Origin: JAYPUG01 sp038117265
GTDB lineage: Bacteria > Pseudomonadota > Alphaproteobacteria > UBA6615
Reading direction: 5' to 3'
Assembly: GCA_038117265.1 (NCBI GenBank)
Contig: JAYOFO010000004.1
Coordinates: 1-64,000 of the forward strand
DNA: 64,000 bases
Shown here: piece by piece, positions 24,921-32,783 of the stretch
Layout of the letters: each line of letters begins with the position of its first letter
Numbering within the stretch: the stretch's first letter is position 1
Notes under the pieces: generated by a model
Databases searched by the model: none
What the model saw: the letters and a program-made list of their open reading frames with translations, nothing else
Told to the model about the DNA's origin: nothing
Position numbers and translations under genes: made by a program

Positions 24921-25904
24921 ATGCATCGTCACGACGACCCGAAGCATCGCTTCGACATGGATTTGATCAAAGAGAAGTCCGAACGGAATAAGAACTGGGG
25001 CAAGTGGGGCCCCGACGACGAGTGGGGCACCATCAACTATGTGGGCGAGGCCGAGCGCAAGGTCGCGGCCGCGCTGGTCAAGAAGGGCCAGGTCTTCTCG
25101 CTGGGCCTGAACTTCGACAAGGACGGCCCGCAGCGCGGCCTGTTCGGCGGCCGCTGGAACCCGATCCACACGATGCTGGCGACCGGCACGGATTCCGTCC
25201 AGGACATGTACAAGATTCCGGGCAAGAAGTACGCGAACCAGTATGCCGACGACGCGATCTCGCTGCCGCTGCAGTGCGGCACCCAGTGGGACGCGCTGGG
25301 CCATGTGTTCAACCACGGCAAGATGTGGAACGGCTACGACGCGACCCTCGTGGGTGCGCAGGGCGCCCAGAAGAACGCGATCCACAAGATGCGCGACAAG
25401 ATGGTCGGCCGGGGCGTGCTGCTCGACATCGCGCGCTGGGCCGGGGTGGATTCGCTCGACGACGGCACGGCCATCGACGCCGACGATCTCGACCAGTGCG
25501 CCAAGGACCAGGGCGTCGAGATCCGGCGCGGCGACTTCGTGATCTATCGCACGGGCCAAATGGAGCGCTGCCTCTCGCAGGGCGATTGGGGCGGATATGC
25601 CGGCGGCGATGCGCCGGGCGTGTCGTTCCACACCTGCGACTGGATGCGCGACATGGAGATCGCGGCGATCTGTGCCGACACCTGGGGCTGCGAGGTCATC
25701 CCGAACGAGACCGACGACGTGTTCCAGCCCTGGCACTGGATCGTCATCCCGCAGATCGGCATCACCATGGGCGAGATCTTCTACCTGAAGGACCTCGCCA
25801 ACGATTGCGCCGAGGACAAGGTCTACGAGTTCATGTTCGTCGCGCCGCCGCTGCCGATCACCGGCGGCGTCGGTTCGCCCATCAACCCGCAGGCCATCAA
25901 GTAA
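24921..25904 (+). CDS. Cyclase family metal hydrolase, copy C
   Basis: A 327-residue paralogue that begins MHRHDDPKHRFDMDLIKEKS, with NWGKWGPDDEWGTINYVG, then CGTQWDALGHVFNHGKMWNGY (Q122, D124, H128), EIRRGDFVIYRTGQMER and DTWGCEVIPNE. It ends GSPINPQAIK like copy A. Relative to copy B it has an insertion near residue 100 (KIPGKKYANQ). The first residues contain three His in five positions. Its closest relative in the window is not clear by eye. A hairpin lies between it and the HisD-like gene, which follows on the same strand after 113 bases. Confidence 0.88.
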   Translation: MHRHDDPKHRFDMDLIKEKSERNKNWGKWGPDDEWGTINYVGEAERKVAAALVKKGQVFSLGLNFDKDGPQRGLFGGRWNPIHTMLATGTDSVQDMYKIPGKKYANQYADDAISLPLQCGTQWDALGHVFNHGKMWNGYDATLVGAQGAQKNAIHKMRDKMVGRGVLLDIARWAGVDSLDDGTAIDADDLDQCAKDQGVEIRRGDFVIYRTGQMERCLSQGDWGGYAGGDAPGVSFHTCDWMRDMEIAAICADTWGCEVIPNETDDVFQPWHWIVIPQIGITMGEIFYLKDLANDCAEDKVYEFMFVAPPLPITGGVGSPINPQAIK

Positions 25905-25925
25905 ACCGGGCGAAATTCCCGGCTG

Positions 25926-25965
25926 GCGGGCGGCGCGGCACCTTGCCGTTGCCGCCCGCGCTGTT
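25926..25965 (+). terminator. Possible terminator after cyclase copy C
   Basis: GCGGGCGGC and GCCGCCCGC form 9-base arms around a 16-base loop, followed by GCTGTTT. The large loop and weak T-tract make it uncertain. Confidence 0.4.
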
Positions 25966-26017
25966 TAGAAACGGGCAAATTTCACGCACACAATCCACGC
26001 ATACGAGGACGAGTGAC

Positions 26018-27331
26018 ATGGCCATCGAATTCCTGAAGACGGGAATGGATTCCGATGCCTCCGACGAGGCGGATGCGAAGGTTCGCGACATCGTCGAGGA
26101 CATTCTTGCCGATGTGAAGGGGCGCGGCGATGCCGCGGTGCGCGAGCTGTCAGAGAAGTTCGACAAGTGGACGCCCGAGAGCTTCCGCCTGTCGGACGCG
26201 CAGATCGCCGAACTGATGGATTCGCTGCCCGCGCAGACGATCGAGGACATCAAGTTCGCTCAGGCCCAGGTGCGCAACTTCGCGCAGATCCAGCGGGACG
26301 CGCTGCGCGACGTCGAGGTCGAGACGCTGCCCGGCGTGACGCTGGGCCACAAGAACATCCCCGTGAACAGCGTCGGCTGCTACGTGCCGGGCGGACGCTA
26401 CCCGATGGTTGCCTCGGCCCACATGTCGGTCGTGACCGCCAAGGTGGCGGGCGTGCCGCGCGTGATCGCCTGCACGCCGCCCAACGAGGGCGGCCCGCAC
26501 GCCGCGACCATCGCGGCGATGCACCTGGCCGGGGCCGACGAGATCTACTGTCTGGGCGGCGTCCAGGCCGTCGCGGCGATGGGGCTGGGCACCGAGACGA
26601 TCGCGGGCTGCGACATGCTGGTCGGGCCGGGCAACGCCTATGTTGCCGAGGCCAAGCGCCAGCTCTATGGCCGGGTCGGCATCGACCTGTTCGCCGGTCC
26701 GACCGAGGTGCTGGTGATCGCCGACGACACTGCGGATGTCGAGATGGTGGTGGTCGACCTGCTCGGCCAGGCCGAGCACGGCCCGAACTCGCCGGCCGCG
26801 GTGATCACCACCTCGCGCGCGCTCGCCGAGGCGATCCCGGCCGAGATCGAGCGCCAGCTCAAGGTGTTGCCGACGGCCGATGTGGCCTCGGTCGCGTGGC
26901 GCGATTACGGCCAGATCATCCTGTGCGACACCCGCGAGGAGATGCGCGCCGAGGCCGACCGGCTCGCCTACGAGCATGTCGAGATCCTGACCGCGGAGCC
27001 GCGCTGGTTCCTCGACAACATGACCAATTTCGGCGCGCTGTTCATCGGGCCCGAGACCAACGTGTCGTACGGCGACAAGGTGATCGGCACCAACCACACG
27101 CTGCCGACCAAGAGCGCGTCGCGCTACACCGGCGGGCTTTGGGTCGGCAAGTTCATGAAGACCTGCACCTACCAGCAGATCACCGAAGAGGCGAGCGCGC
27201 TGGTCGGCGACTATTGCTCGCGCCTGTGCGAGGTCGAGCGCTTCTGGGGCCACAAGGAACAGGCCGACCTGCGGCTGCGCCGCTACGCCGGCCGCAACAT
27301 CGGCATCGGCGCGAACAACGCCGCGGAATAG
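26018..27331 (+). CDS. Histidinol-dehydrogenase-family protein, probably catabolic (HpsN-like)
   Basis: A 437-residue HisD-fold NAD-dependent dehydrogenase. The zinc ligands Q251, H254, D353 and H412 and the catalytic pair E319-H320 are all visible. The start MAIEFLK, the stretch NIPVNSVGCYVPGGRYPM and the region YTGGLWVGKFMKTCTYQ resemble the paralogues called sulfopropanediol 3-dehydrogenase (HpsN) rather than biosynthetic HisD. There are no his genes around it. HpsN oxidises 2,3-dihydroxypropane-1-sulfonate to sulfolactate; whether this protein uses that or another diol is not shown by sequence. Its place after three cyclases suggests oxidation of an alcohol in their pathway. Confidence 0.85.
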   Translation: MAIEFLKTGMDSDASDEADAKVRDIVEDILADVKGRGDAAVRELSEKFDKWTPESFRLSDAQIAELMDSLPAQTIEDIKFAQAQVRNFAQIQRDALRDVEVETLPGVTLGHKNIPVNSVGCYVPGGRYPMVASAHMSVVTAKVAGVPRVIACTPPNEGGPHAATIAAMHLAGADEIYCLGGVQAVAAMGLGTETIAGCDMLVGPGNAYVAEAKRQLYGRVGIDLFAGPTEVLVIADDTADVEMVVVDLLGQAEHGPNSPAAVITTSRALAEAIPAEIERQLKVLPTADVASVAWRDYGQIILCDTREEMRAEADRLAYEHVEILTAEPRWFLDNMTNFGALFIGPETNVSYGDKVIGTNHTLPTKSASRYTGGLWVGKFMKTCTYQQITEEASALVGDYCSRLCEVERFWGHKEQADLRLRRYAGRNIGIGANNAAE

Positions 27332-27357
27332 CACGGCGCGCATTGCGCACGGACGGG

Positions 27358-27383
27358 AAGGGCGGCCCTCGGGCCGCCCTTTT
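27358..27383. terminator. Bidirectional terminator
   Basis: Arms AAGGGCGGCCC and GGGCCGCCCTT around TC, followed by TT, between the convergent HisD-like and acoC genes. Confidence 0.85.
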
Positions 27384-27391
27384 GTCATCGG

Positions 27392-28513
27392 TCAGTCGTT
27401 GGCCGCGAGGAACGCCGAGAGCAAGGCGTTTACCTGGCCGGCGCGTTCCATGTGGGCAAGGTGTCCGGTGTCGGGCAGCCGGTGGACGGCGATGCAGTCG
27501 GGCAACGCATCGGCCTGTGCGGCCGGGATCATCCGGTCGTCTTCGCCCCAGATGCACTGAACGGGAAAGCCGGCATCGGCAAGCCGGCCGGTGAAGACGG
27601 CGCGCTGCTGTCCATCCGCGAAACCGGCCGCCACGATCCCCGCGAGTGCGGCCGGGACCCCATCGGTGCGCTTGTGGCGCAGGAAGGCCTCGATCATGTC
27701 GCGGCCGACCAGCTCGGGGTCGTGGACCAGCTGTTCGAGCGCCTGGCGCGCGCCGCGCCGGCGGTCGGCGGCGACCAGCGCGTCGAGCAGCGCGCCGTTG
27801 ATCTCGGGCGCAATGCCCGCCGGCGCGATCAGCGAGAGCGAGGCGACCCGGTCGGGGTGCGCCAGCGCGAACGTGGCGCTGACCGCCGCGCCGAAGGAGT
27901 GTCCGGCGAGATGCACGCGTGCGATCTCCACGGTGTCGAGGAAGCCGGCCAGAACGCCGGCGAACCATTCCGGACTGCCGTCCCCGACATCTTTGGTGCT
28001 GGCGCCGTGCCCGGGCAGGTCGAGCGCGAGCATGCGCCGGCCCGCGGCGATAGCTGGCTGGTTGAACATCCAGCTCTCGAGGTCGGCCGTGATGCCGTGG
28101 AGGAGGAGCAGGGGGGTGGCCGCGCCGTCGCCCTTGGCCAGGAAGTTGATGGCGCGTCCGGCAATCTCGACGGTCTGCGGGGCCGGGGCGGCGTCGGTCT
28201 CGGCCTCGGGAACGAAGCTGGCCTCGAACGCGGCGACGAATTCGTCGATCTCGGCGTCCGGCACGTCGGCGGGCGCGACGATTGCGATCAGGCCGCCCAC
28301 CGGCACGGTCTGGTCCGCAGGCGCGACGTGACGGCGCAGCAGGCCGGAGATGGGGGCTTCGAAGGCGTTGTTCACCTTCTCGGTCTCGATCTCGGCGATC
28401 TCTTCGCCGGCCGCGATCTCGTCGCCCTCCGCGGCCAGCCATTCCACGATGGTGCCCTCCTGCATGGACAGGCCCCATTTGGGCATGGTCAGCCGTTGGA
28501 TGCGTGCGTCCAT
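27392..28513 (-). CDS. acoC: Acetoin-dehydrogenase-type E2: lipoyl domain fused to alpha/beta hydrolase
   Basis: A 373-residue fusion. Residues 1-85 are a biotinyl/lipoyl domain (LTMPKWGLSMQEGTIVEW) with the lipoyl-Lys at K46 in IETEKVNNA. From about residue 125 an alpha/beta hydrolase domain follows, with LLLHGI, the nucleophile elbow GHSFGAA, and GEDDRMIP and DTGHLAHME near the end. This is the AcoC plan: the hydrolase-like domain takes the place of the usual acyltransferase domain. It moves the acetyl group from E1 to CoA during acetoin cleavage. It follows the E1 beta gene by 2 bases. No E3 (dihydrolipoamide dehydrogenase) gene is present, so E3 must come from elsewhere. Confidence 0.88.
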   Translation of the reverse strand: MDARIQRLTMPKWGLSMQEGTIVEWLAAEGDEIAAGEEIAEIETEKVNNAFEAPISGLLRRHVAPADQTVPVGGLIAIVAPADVPDAEIDEFVAAFEASFVPEAETDAAPAPQTVEIAGRAINFLAKGDGAATPLLLLHGITADLESWMFNQPAIAAGRRMLALDLPGHGASTKDVGDGSPEWFAGVLAGFLDTVEIARVHLAGHSFGAAVSATFALAHPDRVASLSLIAPAGIAPEINGALLDALVAADRRRGARQALEQLVHDPELVGRDMIEAFLRHKRTDGVPAALAGIVAAGFADGQQRAVFTGRLADAGFPVQCIWGEDDRMIPAAQADALPDCIAVHRLPDTGHLAHMERAGQVNALLSAFLAAND

Positions 28514-28515
28514 CG

Positions 28516-29520
28516 TCAGCCCGCGATCTCGCGCGCCGCCTGCGCGACCCGGCCTGCGTCGGGCAGGTAGAGGCGCTCGAGCTCGGGCGAGAAGGGCACC
28601 GGCGTGTGCGGCGCGGTGACCTGGCGAATGGGCGCCTCGAGGCGCTCGAAGGCCTGGCCGGCGACTAGGGCGGCCACATCGGCGGCGATCGAACAGCGCG
28701 GATTGGCCTCGTCGACGATGACGAGCCGGCCCGTCTCCTCGACGCTTTCGATGATGGTCTCTTCGTCGAGCGGCGAGGTGGTGCGCAGGTCGATCACCTC
28801 GGCCTCGATGCCGTCCGCCGCGAGTTGCTCGGCGGCCTTGGCCGCGACTCGCACCATCCGGCCCAGCGCGACGATGGTGACGTCGCCGCCCTCGCGCACG
28901 ATGTTCGCCTCGCCGAAGGGGATCGTATAGGCCTCGTCGGGCACCTCGTCGGCCACGTCGTACATCGCCTTGTGCTCGAAGAAGATGACCGGGTCGTCGT
29001 CGCGAATGGCCTGGATCAGCAGCCCCTTGGCATCGTAGGCGTTGCACGGGACCACGACCTTGATGCCCGGCACGGCGGTGAACATCCCGTACAGGCATTG
29101 CGAATGCTGGGCCGCGGCGCCCAGCCCGCCGCCATACATGTTGCGCACCACCAGCGGGGTCCGGGCCTTGCCGCCGAACATGTAGCGGAACTTGGCCGCC
29201 TGGTTGAGGATCTGGTCGAAGCACACGCCCATGAAGTCGCAGAACATGAGCTCGGCCACGGGGCGCAGCCCTGTCGCCGCGGCGCCGGCGGCCATGCCCA
29301 TGATTGCCGTCTCGCTGATGGGCGTGTCGATCACGCGCGGTGCACCGAACGCACCATACAACCCCTTGGTGACGCCCATGACGCCGCCGAAGGCGTCCTC
29401 CTCGCCGTCGAGCCCGGCGCCGCCGGCCACGTCTTCGCCGATCACGACCACGGCGGGGTCGCGCGCCATCTCGAGGCGCAGCGCCTCGTTGATCGCCTCA
29501 CGGATGGTTTTCTTCGCCAT
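28516..29520 (-). CDS. acoB: Thiamine-diphosphate-dependent dehydrogenase E1 beta subunit (acetoin type)
   Basis: A 334-residue transketolase-like E1 beta subunit. It begins KKTIREAINEALRLEMARDP and VIGEDVAGGAG, followed by RVIDTPISETAIMGMAAGAAATGLRPVAELMF, which forms the beta-subunit side of the ThDP site with the conserved Glu. The C-terminal domain shows VIDLRTTSPLDEETI and VTAPHTPVPFSPELER. I start at 29520 (MAKKTIR), 13 bases after the alpha-subunit stop. With the alpha subunit it decarboxylates or cleaves a 2-oxo acid or acetoin. The AcoC-type E2 favours acetoin. Confidence 0.9.
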   Translation of the reverse strand: MAKKTIREAINEALRLEMARDPAVVVIGEDVAGGAGLDGEEDAFGGVMGVTKGLYGAFGAPRVIDTPISETAIMGMAAGAAATGLRPVAELMFCDFMGVCFDQILNQAAKFRYMFGGKARTPLVVRNMYGGGLGAAAQHSQCLYGMFTAVPGIKVVVPCNAYDAKGLLIQAIRDDDPVIFFEHKAMYDVADEVPDEAYTIPFGEANIVREGGDVTIVALGRMVRVAAKAAEQLAADGIEAEVIDLRTTSPLDEETIIESVEETGRLVIVDEANPRCSIAADVAALVAGQAFERLEAPIRQVTAPHTPVPFSPELERLYLPDAGRVAQAAREIAG

Positions 29521-29533
29521 CGGTTCGCTCCGC

Positions 29534-30502
29534 TCAGTAGCTGACGTAGACGTCGGTGGTGAGGTCCGCTGCGGAAGGCGGGGGTGCGGCGCGTGCGGTC
29601 CTGACCGCATCGTCGACCAGCTGGCGTGCCGCGGCCTGCACCTCGTCGAGCGCGGCCGCCTCGATCAGCCCGGCCTCGACCACGCGGGCCCGGAAGATGG
29701 CCAGGCAATCGTGTTCGGCGCGCAGCGCCTCGACCTCGCCCTTGGCGCGATAGGCCTGGGGGTCGCCCTGGAAGTGGCCGTAATAGCGCGGCGACAGCGC
29801 CTCGATGCCGGACGGGCCTTCGCCGTCGCGCGCCCGCGCGATGCAGGTGCGCATGGCGTCGTGCACCGCGAAGAAGTCGCGGCCGTCGACCTTCTCGACG
29901 GGCATGCCGAACCCGGCCGCGCGTGCGGCGATGTCACGAGAGCCGACCGCATAGTCCACGCCGGTGCCCTTGCCGATGTAGTTGTTCTCGAACACGAACA
30001 CGACCGGCAGCTTCAGGACGACGGCCATGTTCATGGATTCGAAGACCGCGCCCTGGTTGGTCGCCCCGTCGCCGAAGAAACCGACGGCGACGCCGCCGGT
30101 CCCCAGGGTCTTCGCCGTCAGGGCGGCGCCGACGATGAGCGGTGCGCCGGCGCCCACGATCCCGTTCGCGCCGAGCATGCCCTTGTCGAGGTCGGCGATG
30201 TGCATCGACCCGCCCTTGCCGCCGCACAGGCCGCCCTTGCGGCCGAACAACTCGAGCATCATGCCCTCGACGTCGCAGCCCTTGGCGATGTAGTGCCCGT
30301 GTCCGCGATGGGTGCTGCCGATCACGTCGGTGTCGGAAAGATCGAGGCAGGCGCCCACCGCGATCGCCTCTTCGCCGGCATAGAGATGGACGAAGCCCGG
30401 CATATCTCCGGTCGCGAACTCGCTCGCGACGCGTTCCTCAAATTCGCGGATCGTCACCATGGAACGCCAGGCGGCGATCAAATCGTCGCGACCGATCTGC
30501 AT
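29534..30502 (-). CDS. acoA: Thiamine-diphosphate-dependent dehydrogenase E1 alpha subunit (acetoin type)
   Basis: A 322-residue E1 alpha subunit. The ThDP-binding motif runs from GDGATNQGAVFESMNMA to FVFENN. HLYAGEEAIAVGACLDL, HRGHGHYIAKG and GGKGGSMHIAD are all classic for the family. It is the first gene of acoA-acoB-acoC on the minus strand and should set their expression. No AcoR-type activator is adjacent. A branched-chain or pyruvate dehydrogenase role is possible, but the E2 partner type argues for acetoin or a similar diketone. Confidence 0.9.
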   Translation of the reverse strand: MQIGRDDLIAAWRSMVTIREFEERVASEFATGDMPGFVHLYAGEEAIAVGACLDLSDTDVIGSTHRGHGHYIAKGCDVEGMMLELFGRKGGLCGGKGGSMHIADLDKGMLGANGIVGAGAPLIVGAALTAKTLGTGGVAVGFFGDGATNQGAVFESMNMAVVLKLPVVFVFENNYIGKGTGVDYAVGSRDIAARAAGFGMPVEKVDGRDFFAVHDAMRTCIARARDGEGPSGIEALSPRYYGHFQGDPQAYRAKGEVEALRAEHDCLAIFRARVVEAGLIEAAALDEVQAAARQLVDDAVRTARAAPPPSAADLTTDVYVSY

Positions 30503-30590
30503 GCTCTCCTCCTGCGATGTTCAGGCCCGTTAAACACCCGCAGGACGCGTGCGCAGAAACGGATTTCACGCAGGGGAGACGCGCGCAACG

Positions 30591-30615
30591 AAAAAGGGCG
30601 GCCCGGGGGCCGCCC
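30591..30615 (-). terminator. Terminator after the TRAP binding protein gene
   Basis: On the minus strand GGGCGGCC and GGCCGCCC form the stem with a CCCG loop, followed by TTTTT (30591-30595). Confidence 0.85.
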
Positions 30616-30641
30616 TCATCCGTATCCCGTTGCCGGGAACT

Positions 30642-31733
30642 TTAGTTGATCGTGTACTTGTGGACCGGCTTCGCGCCATTGGCGATGGAGAGCTCCATCA
30701 GGCGCTTGAAGGTTGCCTTGCCCGGAACGCCCTGGGCCTCATACTCGGCAGCCTTCTCGTTGACCCACGGCTCGATCGCACGGGCCATCTTGCCACGCTC
30801 CTCGTCGCCCAGGTCGCGGACGGTCACGCCCTGCTTCTTGAGGTTCTCGAGAGCGGAGGTGAACTTCGCCACGCCCTCGTCCTCGACAGCGACGTTGTAG
30901 ACCTGGGTCTCTTCCATGATGATCTTCTTCACGGAGTCAGGCAGCTTCGCCCAGGTGTCGTTGTTGACGGTCACCGGGTAGGCGACGACCGAGCCCCAGC
31001 CCATGGTCGTGTAGTACTTCGCGACCTCGCCGAACTTGAAGCCGAAATACGGCGCCGGGAAGATCACGACGCCCGAGAACACGCCGGACTGCAGCGCGTT
31101 GTAGACCTCGTTCAGGTTGGTCTGGACCTTCGCGGCACCGGCATAGTCGAGCCAGGGGAGGTTCGGACCGGCCGCACCGATCTTCACGCCCTTGAGCTCT
31201 TCCATCTTGGTCCACGGGAACTTGGTGCCCAGGCCGTAATCGTCGAACGCGCCGTTCGCGATGTAGGTCTGGTTATAGTTGTCCGAGAAGACCTTGTAGA
31301 AGTAGTCGAACTCCTTGTGGATCTGACGCGTGGTCGGACCCATGATCTTCGGATCGCCCGAGATGAACGGATTGAAGTAGTTCAGATTGTGCACGAAGAG
31401 CTTCGTCGGCTCGAAGCACGAGCACATCGCGCCGATGTCGACGAGGCCCTTCTGGGTCGATTCCAGGACCTCGAAGAGGTTGGCGATCGTGCCGCCGTAG
31501 CCCTCGATGAAGCGGACCGTATGGTCCGTCTCGGCCGCCACGCGCTTGGTGACGTTCGGCACAAAGGTCTTGTTGAGCTGGTTCACGGAGGCGAGCGGCG
31601 CGGCCGGATGGCCTGCGGCGATGCGCAGCGTGAAGCTGTCGGCGGATGCCGTCGCGGAGAGCAACATTGTCGCTCCGACGGCGATGGTGGCCGCGGCAAT
31701 GACGCCGCGTGCCTTGTTGAAACGAAACTTCAT
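30642..31733 (-). CDS. dctP: TRAP transporter substrate-binding protein (system 1)
   Basis: A 363-residue periplasmic DctP-type protein. Residues 1-37 form a signal peptide (MKFRFNKARGVIAAATIAVG, cleavage after ATASA). The mature protein starts DSFTLRIAAGHPAAPLASV. The ligand-binding core shows LKGVKIGAAGPNLPWLDYAGA, followed by LNEVYNALQSGVFSGVV. It captures a solute, usually a carboxylate, and passes it to the DctQM membrane complex. I start at 31733 behind GGAGGCTCCC. It is divergent from the dctQM genes, separated by 429 bases, an unusual split for a TRAP system. Confidence 0.9.
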   Translation of the reverse strand: MKFRFNKARGVIAAATIAVGATMLLSATASADSFTLRIAAGHPAAPLASVNQLNKTFVPNVTKRVAAETDHTVRFIEGYGGTIANLFEVLESTQKGLVDIGAMCSCFEPTKLFVHNLNYFNPFISGDPKIMGPTTRQIHKEFDYFYKVFSDNYNQTYIANGAFDDYGLGTKFPWTKMEELKGVKIGAAGPNLPWLDYAGAAKVQTNLNEVYNALQSGVFSGVVIFPAPYFGFKFGEVAKYYTTMGWGSVVAYPVTVNNDTWAKLPDSVKKIIMEETQVYNVAVEDEGVAKFTSALENLKKQGVTVRDLGDEERGKMARAIEPWVNEKAAEYEAQGVPGKATFKRLMELSIANGAKPVHKYTIN

Positions 31734-32162
31734 TTGGGAGCCTCCCGTAGTCAATTGATTCGCTTTGCAAAACGACGTTGAGCCCAGCCGACGTTGATTT
31801 CGCCGATCACGTGCCCCTGTCGGGAGGAGAACAAAGCAGTTCTGGCCGACAAAAGCTAGCCGTTATCACGGAATTGTAGGGCTCAGCGGTCATGCGGTTC
31901 GGTCCGTCTCCCTGTTCCGAGTGCCCTCCAGATCGGGGACAGTTCGGCAGCTTCGAGAGTGGACGCGAATTGTGGCGATACCTTCACGCGGGTTTGATGT
32001 GTTGCGGGCGATTTCGTGCCGAAAAAATGACGAATCGCGCCCATCCCTCAGTTTACACACGTTTCCAGTCTGGTAACTTCGCATCGGCCCGAATGGGAAC
32101 GGCAAACGATTCGCTAAGAACGAGGCCGGTGCGCCACACCGGACCGGGCAGGGAGAAACTGG
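31734..32162. other. 429-base divergent intergenic region of TRAP system 1
   Basis: It lies between the divergent dctP and dctQM genes. It holds one imperfect palindrome (32061-32077). An open frame of about 96 codons exists near 31892, but its product is Cys/Arg-rich with no family look, so I do not call it. No RNA gene is recognised. Confidence 0.6.
32061..32077. promoter_or_regulatory. Candidate operator ahead of TRAP system 1 membrane genes
   Basis: GTTTCCAGTCTGGTAAC is a 17-base palindrome with seven of eight pairs matched and a central T. It lies 85 bases ahead of the dctQ start. The binding protein is unknown. Confidence 0.45.
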
Positions 32163-32702
32163 ATGGTCGACAACCTTGTTAACACCGTCACGCGCGTATG
32201 CAGCACGATTGCTGCGTTCTGGGCGATGGCGCTGGCGTTCCTCATTCTCTGGGACATCTCGGGCCGGACGTTCTTCAACGCGCCGTTCGACGGGACGATC
32301 GAGATCGTTGCCAATTCGATGGTCTCTATCCTGTTCCTGCAGCTGCCCTACACGATCTACCGCGGCGCGCATCTGCGCACGACGGTTATCTATCAGAACC
32401 TTGGCGACCTTCCGCGGCGCCTGATCGACATCTTCGTCGCACTGCTCGGAATCTGGTTCTTCTGGTCGGTCGCGGTAGGCGGCTGGGAAGACATGGTCAT
32501 CGGCTGGGGCGTCGACGAGCGCGAGGGCGAGGGCTCAATCCGCGTGCCGATCTATCCGGTCCGCACCCTGATCATCGTGTTCGCGCTGGTCTCGCTGATC
32601 GTCTATGTGGTTCTGCTCTGGCACCACATCTTCGGCACCTCGCCGATCACCGACGAGGAAGAGGGCAAGACCGAAGAGGCGATTTCCGGCGCGCAGATGT
32701 AG
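32163..32702 (+). CDS. dctQ: TRAP transporter small permease (system 1)
   Basis: A 179-residue membrane protein with four hydrophobic segments (about residues 12-35, 48-65, 88-108 and 132-155). LAFLILWDISGRTFFNAPFDGTIEI is typical of DctQ first spans. The C-terminus is acidic (TDEEEGKTEEA). It forms the membrane complex with the large permease 82 bases downstream. Its binding protein is the divergent dctP, by proximity only. Confidence 0.88.
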   Translation: MVDNLVNTVTRVCSTIAAFWAMALAFLILWDISGRTFFNAPFDGTIEIVANSMVSILFLQLPYTIYRGAHLRTTVIYQNLGDLPRRLIDIFVALLGIWFFWSVAVGGWEDMVIGWGVDEREGEGSIRVPIYPVRTLIIVFALVSLIVYVVLLWHHIFGTSPITDEEEGKTEEAISGAQM

Positions 32703-32783
32703 CGCGCCTCCAGGGACAAACAACAATCTTCAGTACCGGCCGCATCCGGCCAGGGAACCGAATGGGACGGGGGACGTAATCAA

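Noticed and set aside
26018..27331. Histidine biosynthesis role for the HisD-family gene
   Set aside because: No his genes are nearby and the N-terminus and GLWVGKF region resemble catabolic paralogues.
31892..32182. A 96-codon frame in the TRAP system 1 intergenic region
   Set aside because: Composition is unlike neighbouring proteins, it overlaps the dctQ start, and it has no recognisable family feature.
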